From Fragum whitleyi (taxonomy: Eukaryota > Mollusca > Bivalvia > Cardiida > Cardiidae): 64,000 nucleotides of DNA. Positions 1 to 12,400 of this stretch are shown in pieces. Position 1 is the stretch's first letter. Every line of letters begins with the position of its first letter. The stretch covers positions 64,863,474 through 64,927,473 of the forward strand of contig OX411543.1 in the NCBI GenBank assembly GCA_948146395.1. Direction: 5' to 3'. A program made the position numbers and the translations under genes. A model generated the notes under the pieces. It searched no databases, was not told where the DNA came from, and saw nothing but the letters and a program-made list of their open reading frames with translations.

Positions 1-99
1 ACCAGTCTTCAATTCTTTTCTGAAACTTATTTCTAGAGGGTCTATTGGACTCACACTGGATAGTTTTTAGGGTCCTGGCTACTTATTTATGAGTCTCAG

Positions 100-540
100 T
101 CTTGCAAAACCCAGTAAACACCAGTCCTCAGGCCCGGGACCTGTGGATTTAAGGGAGGACTGGTAAATGTTACCATGCTGCAGGTCCTTTAGGCCTATAC
201 AAAATGACAGTACTTAGAATTTCAAATCTGTTCAGTTTTAAAAATAATTGCCTTTCTAATACTTATATTTGCATTTCCAAATTGATGGCTCAGTGCGAAA
301 CAGTTGTAACTCCCTATATGTTTATAGGGAGTTACAACCATTTCGCACTGAGCCATTGAAATGCAAACATTGCAGAAAAAGAAAAAAATTGCTTGTCAAA
401 AGGAATTTCTTCTTTTCCAACAATGTTTTCCTTGCAATTTATCCCATAAATTGCTAAAAATCAATCACAGTTTTCATGCAGGACCTGTTGTTATCAAGGA
501 GGTCCTGTAATAATTAGGGCTAACAGGTCTTTCAGGCTGA
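100..540 (+). repeat. Dispersed repeat, copy A (upstream of first MAPKAP1 exon)
   Basis: The segments 'GACCTG...GGAGGACTGGTA', 'CATGCTGCAGGTCCTT' and 'GCTAAAAAT...TTTCATGCAGGACCTGTT' recur in the same order at 985-1320. The two copies flank the exon at 654-827. Copy A is interrupted in the middle by a palindrome (268-367) that copy B lacks. No coding potential. Confidence 0.6.
268..367. repeat. Foldback palindrome
   Basis: Two arms of about 45 bases beginning TTTGCATTTCCAA and ending TTGAAATGCAAA meet at GTAACTCCCTATA / TATAGGGAGTTAC. Mismatches are few. It sits inside repeat copy A and looks like an insertion. Confidence 0.8.
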
Positions 541-653
541 TGGCATAAAGTTGTTTGTGTCAAACCCTGAAAACCTGTGTCCCTTAAAACCCTACATCTT
601 ATACATGTTATGATCCAGATGACCATAACTCCCTGTTTTGTATTTCACACCAG

Positions 654-827
654 TGACAACACAGATACATACTGTTTACACATCGCAGAGGATGACGGGG
701 AAGTTGATACTGATTTCCCCAGTTTAGATAGTAAAGAACCCGTCTCAAAGTTTGGGTTTACCAAACTTGCGCTTGTAGAGAAGGAGATGCCTGCACAAAC
801 CAGCAAACAAACATTCATTGTAACAGT
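654..827 (+). CDS. MAPKAP1: MAPKAP1 exon (CRIM domain, second half)
   Basis: The acceptor is CACCAG before 654 and the donor is GTAAGT at 828. The exon starts with the last base of a codon and ends two bases into the next. It carries the acidic [17 protein letters not shown] core of CRIM. Confidence 0.9.
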
Positions 828-3800
828 GTAAGTATTATGACCTAAAATTTGATTTTATCATAAAGTTTTATTGTATCCCCGACCCTTGATGTGTCAGGGA
901 GGTATGAGAAAGAGCCAAAATGTTGGATATATTTCTAACAATTTGTTAAAAAAATGCAAAGCACATGTATAAGGACTGTCAGGGATAGACACAAACAGCA
1001 GTCTTGGGGCCTGAGACATGTGAATTTGAAGGAGAACTGGTAGATGATGCCATGTTGCTGGTCCTTCAGTCCAGTTGTATTGGTCATAGTTTCCAATCAG
1101 TTAATTTTCATTTTCAAAAAGTTAACTTTTCAATATCATTTTTTTTATTGCTCTATTGTATACATTGTGGTAAGGGAAGAGCAATTTTCTTCTTTGACCG
1201 CAATTTTTTCCTAAAATTTACCATTTAAAATGCTAAAAAATGAATAAAGCTTTCATGAAGGACCTGTTATTTTTAGGGAAGACCTGTAAGATTTAGGGTT
1301 TGTAAGTCTGTCAAATATTAGTGTTGAACACTGTGTGTCATACTTCTATCCCAAAATAAAACTGTTATCCGTATTAAAATAACTATCTGTCGATCTGCTT
1401 ATTTATGAGATACAATCCAGGTTTAGACCAATTTTGGTCTCTCAATTATTCTCTATTGATCACTTTACCAAATATAATTGATGTAGTATGTTTTGATTAT
1501 ATTTATTTTTCAGAAATATTCCAAACAGGGGCTTTAACAAGTTTCAGATAGAAAGTACCAGTATTTTGATGAAGGATATTTTACAGAAAGTTTTAAAGAG
1601 GAGAAAAATCAAAATCAGACCAGGTATTATTAACAGTGGGTCAATGTGAGTATATGCCATTATAACAGCTTAAGGCTGATTAAGGTAGCGAATTCGTAAT
1701 CGTTCAGCAAAGTTTTGGAAGTTATTAACTTTAACAGTGTTAACTGATGTTTCCTAATTATCTCATTAGGAAACCGCGGTCAACAATGTAAAAGATCATG
1801 AGTGCCAAAATATTGCAGAACTATTGTGGGTCCACTACCTTAAGGTAGTCCACCCGAAATGAAGTTGAAATCAGCTAGATGTCACAAAGCTTTGGAAGAC
1901 ATCATTCTATATCAGTTTTCCCAATCATTTCCCTTTTATTACATCATGGTTGTAGCAGAACTGAAATGTTGTAAGTACGTATTTAATGTATGAGCACCTA
2001 CATCATTTAAGAACTGCTGTGACATAAAAAATGATGAAATTGCTACATTATCATCTTCGACTAGCAATCTAGAAGGAATAATACATGATCCAAGAAAACG
2101 TCTCCCACCAATGGGTTGATAATAGCAGACCTATGTGGGATAGCAACTGGCGTCTAGGAAAGGATGTCATGGTGGTACTTGTGTGAGACATACCAGGAAT
2201 CCATTGTTAGGTGCTCAAGCCACCACAATAAAACCCTAATCAAACAAAAAAAACTAACTTTTTGAGTGGTGATCTGTCAATTGACCATTTTATGATTGTT
2301 TCCCCCTGTTTCAGGTCAGTCGTATAATTTAGAGAAGCAGAGTGAGCCTGGTGTGTCTCTAGACCTTGATGCAAGCTTGGCCAGTATGGATACCCTGGAG
2401 TTTTGTCTAGTCAGGGAAAATAGTAAGATATATATATATATATAATACATACTTAGTGTTTTATATGAAAAAAAAGGATCTAAGAGGTTTGGAGAATTGA
2501 TAATTGTCGAGGCTCTTGCCAAGACAATTATCAATTCTCACAACTGAGTTAGATATTTTTATCATATAATACACTTAGTATGTGTTATAATTATCTTATA
2601 ACCTCTATTTGTCTTGTTTCTGTCGATGCTTTTGACTGAAATGCTAGTTTCTAAAAACAACAGCTTTATATCATTGTTCTAAAAATAACTGATATCATGA
2701 AAAAATATTATACAGGATGTTATCACACAGATATTTGTATAGTTATAAGATAAATTGAGATATATATGTAGGTTAAAGTGCATGAATATAGTATGTGTCT
2801 ATACAAGCTATCTACATATACCATGCTTTTGCTCAAACCCCTTGATATACAGGGATAAACTCTTTAAGTCATTATAGGTGTTAGCTTGTCAGTAGGTTGG
2901 TCTGTCCATTGGTTGGTCTGTCCATGTGTAGCTTTTTCAAGTCCCCTCAATTTCTCAGCAACATTTTTGTGGATTTGATTCAAACTTTACAGGCCTAATC
3001 TGTATCAAGCAGAGATGTGCAAGTGATATTTTGGTCACATTCTTTTGACTTTTGACAGAATTATGGCCCTTTGATGGAAAATGGCTTTTTATTTTTGACA
3101 AGCACTTGTTAGGGGGTATAAGTCCACCTTGCTAAAGTCCAGTTTGTGTCCAGTTAGGATCAATTAATGTAACATGTGTCTTAATGATTAGACACATTCC
3201 ATGTTTTTGCTCTATCCCCTTGATATACAGGGATAAAATTGCCATGACATGTATTTTATTGATCTTTTAACATTTTAGTAAATTTAATTTCATACTGTGT
3301 TTAACAAAAAAAGTATTTGATAGATATCTGAGGTAAACATTGCACTTTTAGTCTATACAAATCATCTGTTAAGTCATTTATGTTGTTGATTTGTTAATAA
3401 AGTTGATTGACAATGGTATTATTTATTTGAGTTTATTTCATGTCACCTGTCATGCCAAAAGGGACCATTTTGGGACTCTGCAATTTAAGTATTTGATAAA
3501 GTCATTTATGTTGTTGATTTGTTAATAGAGTTGATTGACAATGGTAATGATTTATTTGAGTTTATTTCATGTCACCTGTCATGCCAAAAGGGACCATTTT
3601 GGGACTCTGCAATTAAAGTATTTGATAAAGTCATTTATGTTGTTGATTTGTTAATAGAGTTGATTGACAATGGTAATGATTTATTTGAGTTTATTTCATG
3701 TCACCTGTCATGCCAAAAGGGAACATTTTGGGACTCTTCAATATAAGTTTTTTATAATCCTTAACTTGGAATTTTGTGGAGTTGCATTTCAAATAGGAAG

Positions 3801-6800
3801 TACATGTACCATCATTCTAGCCCGAGGAAAACATTCAGTCTTGAATATTTTGGATCTATTTAGCCTGTTCAGTCCCCACAGTGTCGCTAGGGTCAAAACT
3901 TAGCACTGTACCTAGATGATCCCTCTTTACCTTAAGGTCCACATGTCTGTATTTTCAGGTTCTCGTGGAGATTCAATCTACATTGAAGATTCCAACTCGT
4001 CAGCCATAGCAGAATCACTAACTAGTCATCAGTACAAGTCATTTATAGTAGATATGGTCCATAAACTTAGAACCAATACAGAGGTACAGCTCGGTGAGTG
4101 ATTATTATGATGACTAGAATTTACTAGAATAAAGGACCTGTCATGACATTTTGTTTGTAACCAGCTGTTTCTAACTGAGTCTTAAATAGAGTTATAACCA
4201 TTTTACTCTAGGCAAGGATAAGAATGGCTTGTCTACAAACAAAATGGATTAACAGATTCTTTTTCTCACATTAATAACTTTTGTAGCCTGGGACCCCACT
4301 GTATCGATCTACTAAGCATTAAGTGATAAATGCAATGATAATAATTGACCTTGCCTAAATTAGAAAATATCTCCACATGGTATTATGTTTTGTCTTCCCA
4401 CAAAGCACAAAATAGTAGTCGCAGCACTATTATTTGGCACAAGAATGCAAACAGCAGGCATCCATATCAAAATTAGTGAATTGTGAAGTCACTCCATTGT
4501 ATCAATGTATTATGAGAAGTAATGTCGAAACTTACGATACAGAGACCCACTAAGACCAAGATGATTGAATTTAAATAGAATGCAATGTTTCTTAGGGATA
4601 ACGATCGTTCTTTTTCAGGACATAATAATTTTCCATCACTTTTAAAATCTTTTTTGCTACCACTAGTTCTGAAATTTCTACAGGAACAATTTTACAATGA
4701 TGTTTGTGAATGAAGACAAAAACATAGCATCATTCTAATATTTACTAACATTAAAGGCATTTTAAGTTTCTGGTGGCCTAGTAATTTATGTAAACGCTGG
4801 AAAGGTAGCATTTGGATGTAAATATCCCAAAATCTGTTAATAGATCGATACAGTGAATAGATCGATACAGTGAGGTTTGAGTATACATTGAAAATATTTT
4901 TTCATATGTTGAGGCCACACATTAAACAGCATGGACAGTACTTGCTGAATTTTAATTGATCGTCTCCAACATGAAGTCTCCAATAATCTAAAGAAAAAAT
5001 AGCAAAGACTCAGATAAACTGTTCAGATGCACAGCCTTGTAAGAGTCTTTCACATATGAAATGAGCCAGTGTGTGACAATTCCAACAAGTTTGCATATGC
5101 CCTTAGCAAAGCCATTGGCCAGCCTCTGTATCCACACAGTCTGCCATGAGTCTTCACTATTCCCTCTGGCGATGGATAAGGTCTTAACCAAGCATCAGGC
5201 AGTCAGTGAATATTCTCATTGCATTGTGTTCCCATCTTCAGGCACACATAAAACTGTTGGAAATGTCACACACTGGCTCAAATTATTTGTGTTGCTTCAG
5301 ACTGGCTCATTTAAAATTACAAATTGGTTAATGTCATTTGCAACTTGAATTTTAATTAAGTTTCCTGTGTCATTGAATATATGATAGATATTCAATAATC
5401 ATTCGGAATAGCCTTCATTTCCTCAATGTTTGTTTTAGCTGAATAAAACATGCTCAGTAACCAAGGCTAAATCTATTGAAAATACATATGAAAGAACCCT
5501 GTATAGACATGAAGCATAAGTCGCAATGCTTGCAGTAGAAACAGATTATTCATTTGCTCTCCTCTCCTTCATGATTGATTTCAAATGTCAATGTCATGAT
5601 AACAGGTCAAATTTTTGTGTGGTTGACTCAATTGGTTTTTGGATAACCAGTCACATTCTCAAAATCTGTTAAGCCAATAACTCGCTCATCTACATACAAT
5701 GTATGCACATGATACTGTATGCTAAAAGTTGATGCAAAGCTATGGCAATAGCCCTTAAGAATAAAGTCAATTTCTTTTTGCACTTACCCAATCTAACGCC
5801 ATGTCATTGACAAGTTTCGGTCATTGTTCTATCATTATCTCTCTGTCTGTTTCTCCTTCTGTCTACAAAACTTAAACAACAATCTAAACAATTGTCAATT
5901 TCTTTGAGCATACTCAAGATACAATACTGATATTTTGCATTAAAACTCATCGCAACACATCTGCTGATACCAAGATTAAGATTACCAACAAGGTCATGAA
6001 ACTTTGGCAAGATTAAACCATAAAGTTTTGATATGGATAGTATTTTATTTTATCCAAGAACAAGGTAATCTTCTTAGTTCAAGGTTACCAATCAATTATA
6101 AACTTGTCAATAATATGTTGTTTTTTGGGGAACTAATGTTTCAAAAAGGTCTATTGTTTCAGTTACATTGTATTAACTTGTAAATAAAGGATATTGAGTG
6201 AGTGGTCATTAAATACTTAATTTATGAAATGAGTCATCTTAAACATAAAAACGAGGCTTTGCTGAGTGTTAATCTTTTTAGATGAATAGTTTAGTTAATT
6301 CGGTATCTTATGAGCACAATTTTAATATTCAATTTAATAATATGACCTGAACTTTAGCTTTACTGAGGGAAATTCGAGAAATTTATTGATTCAAGTTTTC
6401 CGCACATATAACGCTGTTTGTGAAATGACCTCAGTAAAATAATTTTGATGTATAAAATGAAAACGAGAATATAATGTTTCTATATGCTCTTAGCTAGATC
6501 GCAAAGTAACTCAACAAAATTATTAAATAGGGTTATTTTGCTCCCACGATGTAGGTCATTTTAAGAATAACTCTCTATCGTCAGGTGTCAGTGGGGAAAA
6601 GGTGGAGATAGATCCTGTAGCCAGTAAGAGTAGCACTCGAATATTCCGTCAACGAGCTGTGACATATGACGCGGACAGCGTAGCTTCTTGTGATATGGTT
6701 GAAGAAAAGGAAACTGGTAATCTTTTATCCATCATATCTTTCTAGTGATTTCTGTTTAAATATTTCTAAAACCTTTTATTGAAAAATCTCAAATTCTTAA

Positions 6801-7776
6801 GAGACTATGGTAGAGAAAACATCAATGGTACAGTTTATTTCAAAATTTCAAATGCAGCAATTTATTCTCTTTTGATATAAATCATATCAGAATTAGTTTC
6901 ATAAAACACAACAAAACAGAAACGCATAACTTAAATTGCTGATCTAAAAGATTAACTTTTTCACAAAATTGTTTGTTTCAGTGCATGCTTAACACTTGTC
7001 ACACTTAACATACAATCTTCCTGCTTTGGCAGGAAGTATGGTCAAAGATCAGCTTCCACATATGTTCATTCAGCTGGTATGGACTAAGATTGGACTGCAC
7101 ATATGTGCAGGCTCATTCTTGACTTTACCTGCCAAACAGGAAGGTTGTTGGTTCAGAATGACAAGAGTTGTATATTTCCAGGAGTGTGTGATGAGCAACT
7201 CTTACTTTCTTTAATGCTTTTTGGTGGTTTATCGAGGAATAACGGAAGATTATCACTTGATAATGTCACCGCAAAAGCAGTAAAATGATCAAAAACTTAT
7301 ACCCTGCTTTTGTGCATTTCACCCTATCTGACGTCATCTATGCGGTGCAAAATAAGTGACATCACTATCAATGTTGCATAGCAATCACATGCAAAATGAT
7401 GCGCTTTACGAAAATATGTTCTAGATATTTCTTATTTTGTCTCATTTTTGCATAAAAGAAATAGAATAATCGTTTGTTTTTCTAGTAGCTTTTTCTAGTA
7501 GTTGTTCACTCAATGAAATTTAGATCGATCTTGCACTGAAACAAATGATTATCCTCTATATCTATACTCGTTTCAGGTAAATCTATGTTCAGGCTTACAT
7601 ATGTGAGTAATCACGACTACAAACACCATGACTTTGAGGCAGAGAGTGAGACAGCCCAAGAAATCGTACATAAAATCAATAACATACTAGAACTACGTCT
7701 TAGTCCAGTAAGAAAGGAATATAAATTGATCAGAGACAAAAAACTACAGAGAAAAAGAGACTCCTTGAAATTATGA
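654..7776 (+). CDS. MAPKAP1: TORC2 subunit SIN1/MAPKAP1, 3' part (six exons, 5' end outside window)
   Basis: SIN1 is the substrate-recruiting subunit of target-of-rapamycin complex 2, which phosphorylates AKT and related kinases. Six exons join in frame: 654-827, 1514-1623, 2315-2422, 3959-4093, 6585-6716 and 7577-7776, giving 285 residues to a TGA stop. The first exon carries [17 protein letters not shown] and KFGF, matching the second half of the CRIM substrate-binding domain. Exons 2-4 hold the region that is Ras-binding-like in vertebrate SIN1 ([27 protein letters not shown]). The last two exons carry VEIDPV and [13 protein letters not shown], the start and body of the C-terminal PH domain. 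All junctions have GT-AG sites and compatible phase. The N-terminal region and first half of CRIM must lie 5' of base 1. Identification rests on remembered vertebrate SIN1 motifs and is very secure. Confidence 0.95.
985..1320 (+). repeat. Dispersed repeat, copy B (downstream of first MAPKAP1 exon)
   Basis: Direct relative of 100-540, with shared motifs such as GGAGAACTGGTAGATG and TTCATGAAGGACCTGTTAT. It lies entirely in the intron. Confidence 0.55.
1514..1623 (+). CDS. MAPKAP1: MAPKAP1 exon (end of CRIM)
   Basis: The acceptor is TTTTTCAG and the donor GTATTA. The exon encodes [13 protein letters not shown] and the basic run [11 protein letters not shown], matching the vertebrate VKRRKG stretch that closes CRIM. 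Confidence 0.9.
1680..1843. mobile_element. MITE with TTAAGGTAGTGGACCC-type ends, copy 1
   Basis: The ends are TTAAGGTAG and GGGTCCACTACCTTAA, with an inner hairpin GTTTCCTAAT...ATTAGGAAAC. The same layout occurs at 13248-13411, and a half copy at 49349-49435. A second degenerate end (AAGGTAGTCCACCC) follows directly at about 1842. Confidence 0.7.
2094..2245 (+). mobile_element. SINE fragment (family A body)
   Basis: It contains CACCAATGGGTTGATAAT, a CTAGGAAAGGATGT motif, ACCAGGAATCCATTGTTAGG and GTGCTC-AAGCC. All are shared in order with the fuller copies at 35365-35575 and 63128-63405. The tRNA-like head is missing. Confidence 0.75.
2315..2422 (+). CDS. MAPKAP1: MAPKAP1 exon (LEKQSEP / EFCLVREN)
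   Basis: The acceptor is TGTTTCAG and the donor GTAAGA. The encoded LEKQSEPG and LEFCLVREN are nearly identical to vertebrate SIN1. An inverted-repeat element starts about 10-20 bases after the donor. Confidence 0.92.
2432..2758 (-). mobile_element. Hairpin MITE family C, copy 1 (inverted orientation)
   Basis: The core hairpin has arms GAATTGATAATTGTCGAGG and its complement around 2494-2540. It is flanked by TAATACA...TAGTG ends and a CTTATAACTATACAAATATC-type segment in reverse complement. It matches 14300-14612 and 58290-58613. It begins 10-20 bases after the splice donor at 2423. Confidence 0.75.
2821..3242. repeat. Dispersed repeat bounded by ~40-bp direct repeats
   Basis: CCCCTTGATATACAGGGATAAA, with its CATG-TTTTGCTC lead-in, occurs at 2821-2863 and again at 3198-3242. 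Between them is a degenerate repeat with stacked GGTTGGTCTGTCCAT units. Intronic, with no ORF. Confidence 0.5.
3373..3750 (+). repeat. Tandem repeat, three units of ~128 bp
   Basis: Units start at about 3373, 3501 and 3630 with GTCATTTATGTTGTTGATTT. Each contains CACCTGTCATGCCAAAAGGG. The units are over 90 percent alike by eye; the third ends at about 3750. The array lies in a MAPKAP1 intron, and the open frames through it are a by-product of the repeat. Confidence 0.85.
3959..4093 (+). CDS. MAPKAP1: MAPKAP1 exon ([15 protein letters not shown])
   Basis: The acceptor is ATTTTCAG and the donor GTGAGT. The encoded [17 protein letters not shown] corresponds to vertebrate LSSHHYKSFKVSMIHRL. Confidence 0.92.
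4290..4880. mobile_element. Possible TIR element in MAPKAP1 intron
   Basis: GACCCCACTGTATCGATCTAC at the left is inverted as TAGATCGATACAGTGAGG at the right. The right end has the GATCGATACAGTGA unit twice. No protein is encoded between. Confidence 0.5.
5060..5282. mobile_element. TIR element
   Basis: ATGAGCCAGTGTGTGACAAT and its inverted partner ATGTCACACACTGGCTCA frame about 220 bases. A degenerate single end (GGAAATGTAACTCACAGACTCA) recurs near 8318-8340. Confidence 0.65.
5810..6010 (+). repeat. Degenerate dispersed repeat (CTACAAAACTTAA...CAAGGTCAT type), copy 1
   Basis: Motifs in order are a pyrimidine-rich TCTGTCTG run, ACAAAACTTAA, CAATTTCTT, CAAGATACAA, ATATTTTGCAT and CAAGGTCAT. 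The same order is seen at 62110-62390, with a related copy at 9040-9460. No ORF. Confidence 0.5.
6190..6430. repeat. Dispersed repeat shared with 45470-45720
   Basis: AAACGAGGCTTTG and CCGCACATATAACGCTGTTTGT occur here. Close relatives occur at 45525 and, more degenerately, around 45665-46030. Probably a foldback element; exact ends are unclear. It lies in the large MAPKAP1 intron 4094-6584, which otherwise shows no coding signal. Confidence 0.4.
6585..6716 (+). CDS. MAPKAP1: MAPKAP1 exon (linker and start of PH domain)
   Basis: The acceptor is TCGTCAG and the donor GTAATC. The encoded GEKVEIDPV is conserved in SIN1; the following 30 residues are more divergent. Confidence 0.9.
7577..7776 (+). 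CDS. MAPKAP1: MAPKAP1 terminal exon (PH domain, stop)
   Basis: The acceptor is GTTTCAG. The exon encodes [19 protein letters not shown] and [13 protein letters not shown] and ends in TGA after a basic tail. No canonical AATAAA is seen just after the stop. Confidence 0.93.
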
Positions 7777-8514
7777 AACATCATTCTACTTTGATGAAAA
7801 TATACAGGGAATAAGTGATTAACAATGAGGAACTGCTAGTGCTTTCAAGGATGATTTATGATAGATATTAGATACATTATTTTGGTCTAAGGTATAAGCC
7901 TGTTTGTGTTCAGAGAAGGTATGTTCCAAAAACTACTAAGAAAGGCAATGTTTTATGGCAGCTTCTGTCTCTTTCATCCATTAGTTGCCAAGCCAAGCCT
8001 GAAAAGCTTGGTCAGTAACATGTCTAGCTCGCAATCCTTGTGTTGCAAGTTTGATACTTGGTTCAGTTTACTTTGATAGATCTATAAATGTTTATATCAT
8101 GGACAACAAGAGCCATATTTTCACTCATGGTATTCCTACTCATAAAAATATAGCTTGATTGAGCGTTGAACCAATCTTACATTTTAACAAACAATTTTCC
8201 GCTCTGTAAACTTTGATTCTTTCTGTGAAAGAAAAGTTGTACATGCACTTACTGATGTTTGACCATCTACTCACTGTCTTGTATTCAGTGAAACTTGCTA
8301 GGCACAAATGTGAAAGTGTGGGAAATGTAACTCACAGACTCATGTTTAAACTGGCCTTTATAACTATAGTATATACATACATACAGTATTTTGTTCCTAA
8401 CATTAACAAAATATCTAATAATGAACTGGATGTCGTCAATTTTCTTCCGATTCTCATCACTACAGCTTTAAACAAGCTGTAGTTACGAGATTTTAGCAGC
8501 ACACCAACAATGTA

Positions 8515-8675
8515 TTAGTAAATCCATGGTACAATCTTGTACTTAACAATTGTACAGTATTTGTCCCAATCTTCACCATATTTTCTCTTACAATCCTCGT
8601 TGTCACGCTTTTCCCTGTCAAGAAGCAGTAGCACCAGTATTATTGTTCCCAGGTAGGGGATCATGTGATTAAACC
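8515..8675 (-). CDS. TM7SF2: Sterol reductase terminal exon
   Basis: The exon encodes [19 protein letters not shown], then the conserved [12 protein letters not shown], and ends PWIY plus TAA. The acceptor is CTTTCAG. Confidence 0.93.
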
Positions 8676-9431
8676 CTGAAAGTACATGTAATCTCATAAC
8701 CAGACAAAATGATTTTAGACAGAAAAAAAAGTTTGATACATGCTTTGAGAAGAAGAAGAGAGAATAGGAGCAAATGTTTATGATAAAGAATGTCTGCCTT
8801 TCCCACAATATTTCAAATTAGATTAATTTACGGCGAGCAATGATGTGATTGTAATGGGGATATGTGAAAGATCAGTTTGACCATTGTTAAATTATTTCAA
8901 AGCAACACAACTTTTCAACGACTCTCATGAAAACAGCTATGGTAAACATTAAACAAATTGAAGAAATGCCTTAAATCTATCAAAAACCTCTCCATTTTTC
9001 TATAAGAATCAAAATTCAAACCATTTTTGATGGAAAGATTGGGGGCATGTTGTTTTACCGTTCTCTTTTAGTCTGTCTTGACTTGACAAAAAAATCTTAA
9101 CATTGCCAATTACTTCAAGGCTATTTAAAAACATGTTCATATTTGGTATGATGATAGATCTCAAGGGTGCGCATTTACAGATACCAAGGTAAAGGTCATT
9201 AGACAAGCTCAAGGTCATCTGTCAAATTACTGGGCCAACTTATTTTGCACCGCTTTCGGGTCGGGTGTAGACTGGTCTCACTGTCGAATATCAGAATAGC
9301 CTATCCTGGGCTATTCTAATATTCGATATGTGGACCAGTCTAGAGCTGGTAACCCGCTTTCTGAGAGATACTCTGATGTTGCAGGCAACAGTACCCGCCC
9401 AGGGTCAGAAATAATGTGGCCCAAAGTTTCA

Positions 9432-9466
<35 letters not shown>

Positions 9467-12400
9467 TTTGATGGTTTAACCCTTTCTTGCACAGTCCTTG
9501 AATAAGAATTTTACATTCCTGTGATTTTTTACAGAAAAATATTTTGAAAAAAGCAATAACCATGATTTCTGTTCTACATGTTTTTATGTTAAAGATTTAG
9601 TACACCTCTGGTGCTATTTTAACCCATTACCAATTACAACATTTAAGACTGGTCTTATCTCAAACAAGTTTTGGACAACAATTATCAGTGGATGGAATTT
9701 AAAAAAAAAGAAAAAAAATGTAATTTGAACAGGAAAACAATAAGGACAATTTAGAAATTGGTTGTAAAGATAAATTTCTTTATTTCCACAATGTATTCCA
9801 AAGATTGTATCTACACTGGCATCAAAAAGTTGGATTGTTTAGAAAAGTGTTAAAATGGAGAAGTAAACTATCTATTACCTGTAGCTAGAGCATAGCTAGC
9901 AGACATGAACAGGTCACCCAGATAGTTTGGGTGGCGACATCTACCCCACCAACCACTTATAAGCAGTTTCTTACCATTTGATGTGGGCATGGTTTTAAGA
10001 TCTAAAATGTTAAAAAAACTGTCTATTATGTGTTCTTTTTTTGGTTTATCTAAGTCGTATACATGTTCAACAACTTGTCTTGAGCAATTTTGTTTTTTTC
10101 CCAACACTGGATTGTTTCTTATCAAATTGAGCATACTATTCAATGTTGTCTGTTATCACTTTGTATTTGGATAAGTCTTCTTTAAGCTCACCTGAGCATG
10201 AAGTGCTCAAGGTGAGCTTTTGGGGTAGCTTGCAAAGAATGATTATCTTGATGAAATCTCGGACAAGTTCAAATTGGGTCAAGTGGGATCAAAAACTAGG
10301 TCAAGGGTCAAATCTTAGAAAAAACCTTATGGACACTTTAGAGGCCATATTTTTAGCCCAATCAAGCTGAAAATTGGTCAATATGATTATCTTGATGAAA
10401 TCTTGGACAAGATTGAAATTCGGTCAAGTGGGGTCAAAAACTAGGTCACAGGGTCAAACCTTAGAAATACCTTGATTTTTTTTAGATTGTTAATTCAGGT
10501 GAGCCATTAAGGGCCACTATGGCCCCCTTATTTACAAAAAATCGGGAAGGGTTAACTTCCAGTAGATATATATTGCACATGATACTTAAATGAAGCATTT
10601 AATTACCCAGCTAAGGATTTGGGTTCCTGAAAGTTGATGAAAGATTGACTATAGATGTAAAAATTAACATCCTGATATCATTTTGAACATTGGGTATATG
10701 AGAAAGTACATGTGCCGTAAGGCACCCACGAAAAAGTGCCTTATTATAACATAACCCATGAAACAACATGTTTAAAATGCTACTGAAACTACAGCGAATT
10801 TCAGTACAGGAAGTAAATGCAGACAGAAATCTGAAAGATCAAATTCAATATATTTACATTATTCAGTATGATATCTGACATAGTATTTGAATGTGTTTGG
10901 TGGGATGGTTTACTTACATGAAAGATTTGGATCATTTGGATTTTTTCTGAAATTATTTTTCTCGGAATTACTAGCTCTGTAAATGTAGTATCCAGCGCCT
11001 GGAAAAAAGGTGATCACAAACCGGGTTAAAGATAAAAGTGACATAATGGCTTTATGAAATCTTTATTTCTCAATTAAGCCATATGTTTGGGGTACTCGTT
11101 TAAATAGTTTCAACGGGGCGATTCCAATGAGCACCGAAAACATAAGGTTTGGGAAAGCTTTTTTGAAATCCAAAATACCTCCCTCTATCTGAAATGCTGA
11201 AGAATCGGTGATGATTTCGTTGAGTCGCGTGCGTGATACTTTCGAAAAAATAGCCTATTGTATTCTATCTTACACAGAAAAAAGCTGTGCCTTACGGCCA
11301 TGCATATGGTTATTGTAATTTTGCTGACGTAAAATAGCTAGCTTTCTGCTCTTATACGAGACGCTGTTCATTTCATTATTGTTCGCGGCATATTCATTGT
11401 GTAGACAAAGCTTTGGTAGACAGAATAGACGAAGATTCGAATTATTTATGATCCTAAACTACGTGCTTTTCATGGATTTGTGGTTGGAAAAAATCAGTCG
11501 GACTATTTGCAATGGACGAAAAAAATGTTAATTTGTTTGAATCAAAAATATAACTAAGCAAGATAATGTCGAAGAAAAAATATAGGAAAGGGAGGGCAAG
11601 TGCTAGAGCGGAAATTTACTGCTTACCGTATAAAACTACAATACCAACAAGTGTTAGATGATTTAGGCTGTAGTTTGTTGTCAGTATATATCTCGTCTGT
11701 ACACTAAAGCAGAACGGAATCATCAAAAACTGGATCAGAATATTATACCCCAATCCTTCATGTACGATATCACGTGAAACGATAACGCCGAGCTCATTCC
11801 AAAAGTAGTCTGCAACGTAGAAATACTGCAGTACAGATACGATGAACAGTGTTGGACTGACGGTGCCGTACTGAATAAAATGTTCCACACAGTTGCACGT
11901 ATTTAGAATAATCCAGCCTATTATACCGCTTCTAAACATGACGTATTTAAGATCTAGTGTATATAATCGTGGGTTCAGCTCTCTCCCCATAAACCAGTCA
12001 TAGATCACATTTCCTGAAATAATACATTTTTCGATAAATAGCATATAATAAACAGAATTCTACTTTTACTTTTCGAAAATCAACAAGTTTATTCTTTAAC
12101 ATTCCCAAAAAGTACTAACATGTTTATCGAATTTAGTTTGTAAAAAGCTCCTTTTTTCAGGGAGAGAAGGGGGGGGGGGGGGATTGCTTCACTTTAACAT
12201 AAATCTTTCCTGATAAAAGTTTATGGGAAGCTAAATACTATATTTTAGCAAGTTAGTTACCATAATGAATATATCTACCAAAAGATTGCAAGGTATAGAT
12301 AGAATTGAAAGAAGTTATAAATGTAAGTCATTAACAGTCTCGCCTTTCTTTGCGTTGCGTTTAAAATGTGGCAACTACCCTGAGTTCAAGATGGCAAAAC

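Noticed and set aside
3373..3750. CRISPR-like array
   Set aside because: Units are contiguous ~128-bp repeats without unique spacers, in an intron of an animal gene.
3519..3903. Plus-strand open frames with repeated [15 protein letters not shown] peptide
   Set aside because: The repetition reflects the 128-bp tandem DNA repeat in an intron; no splice sites, start context or homology support a gene.
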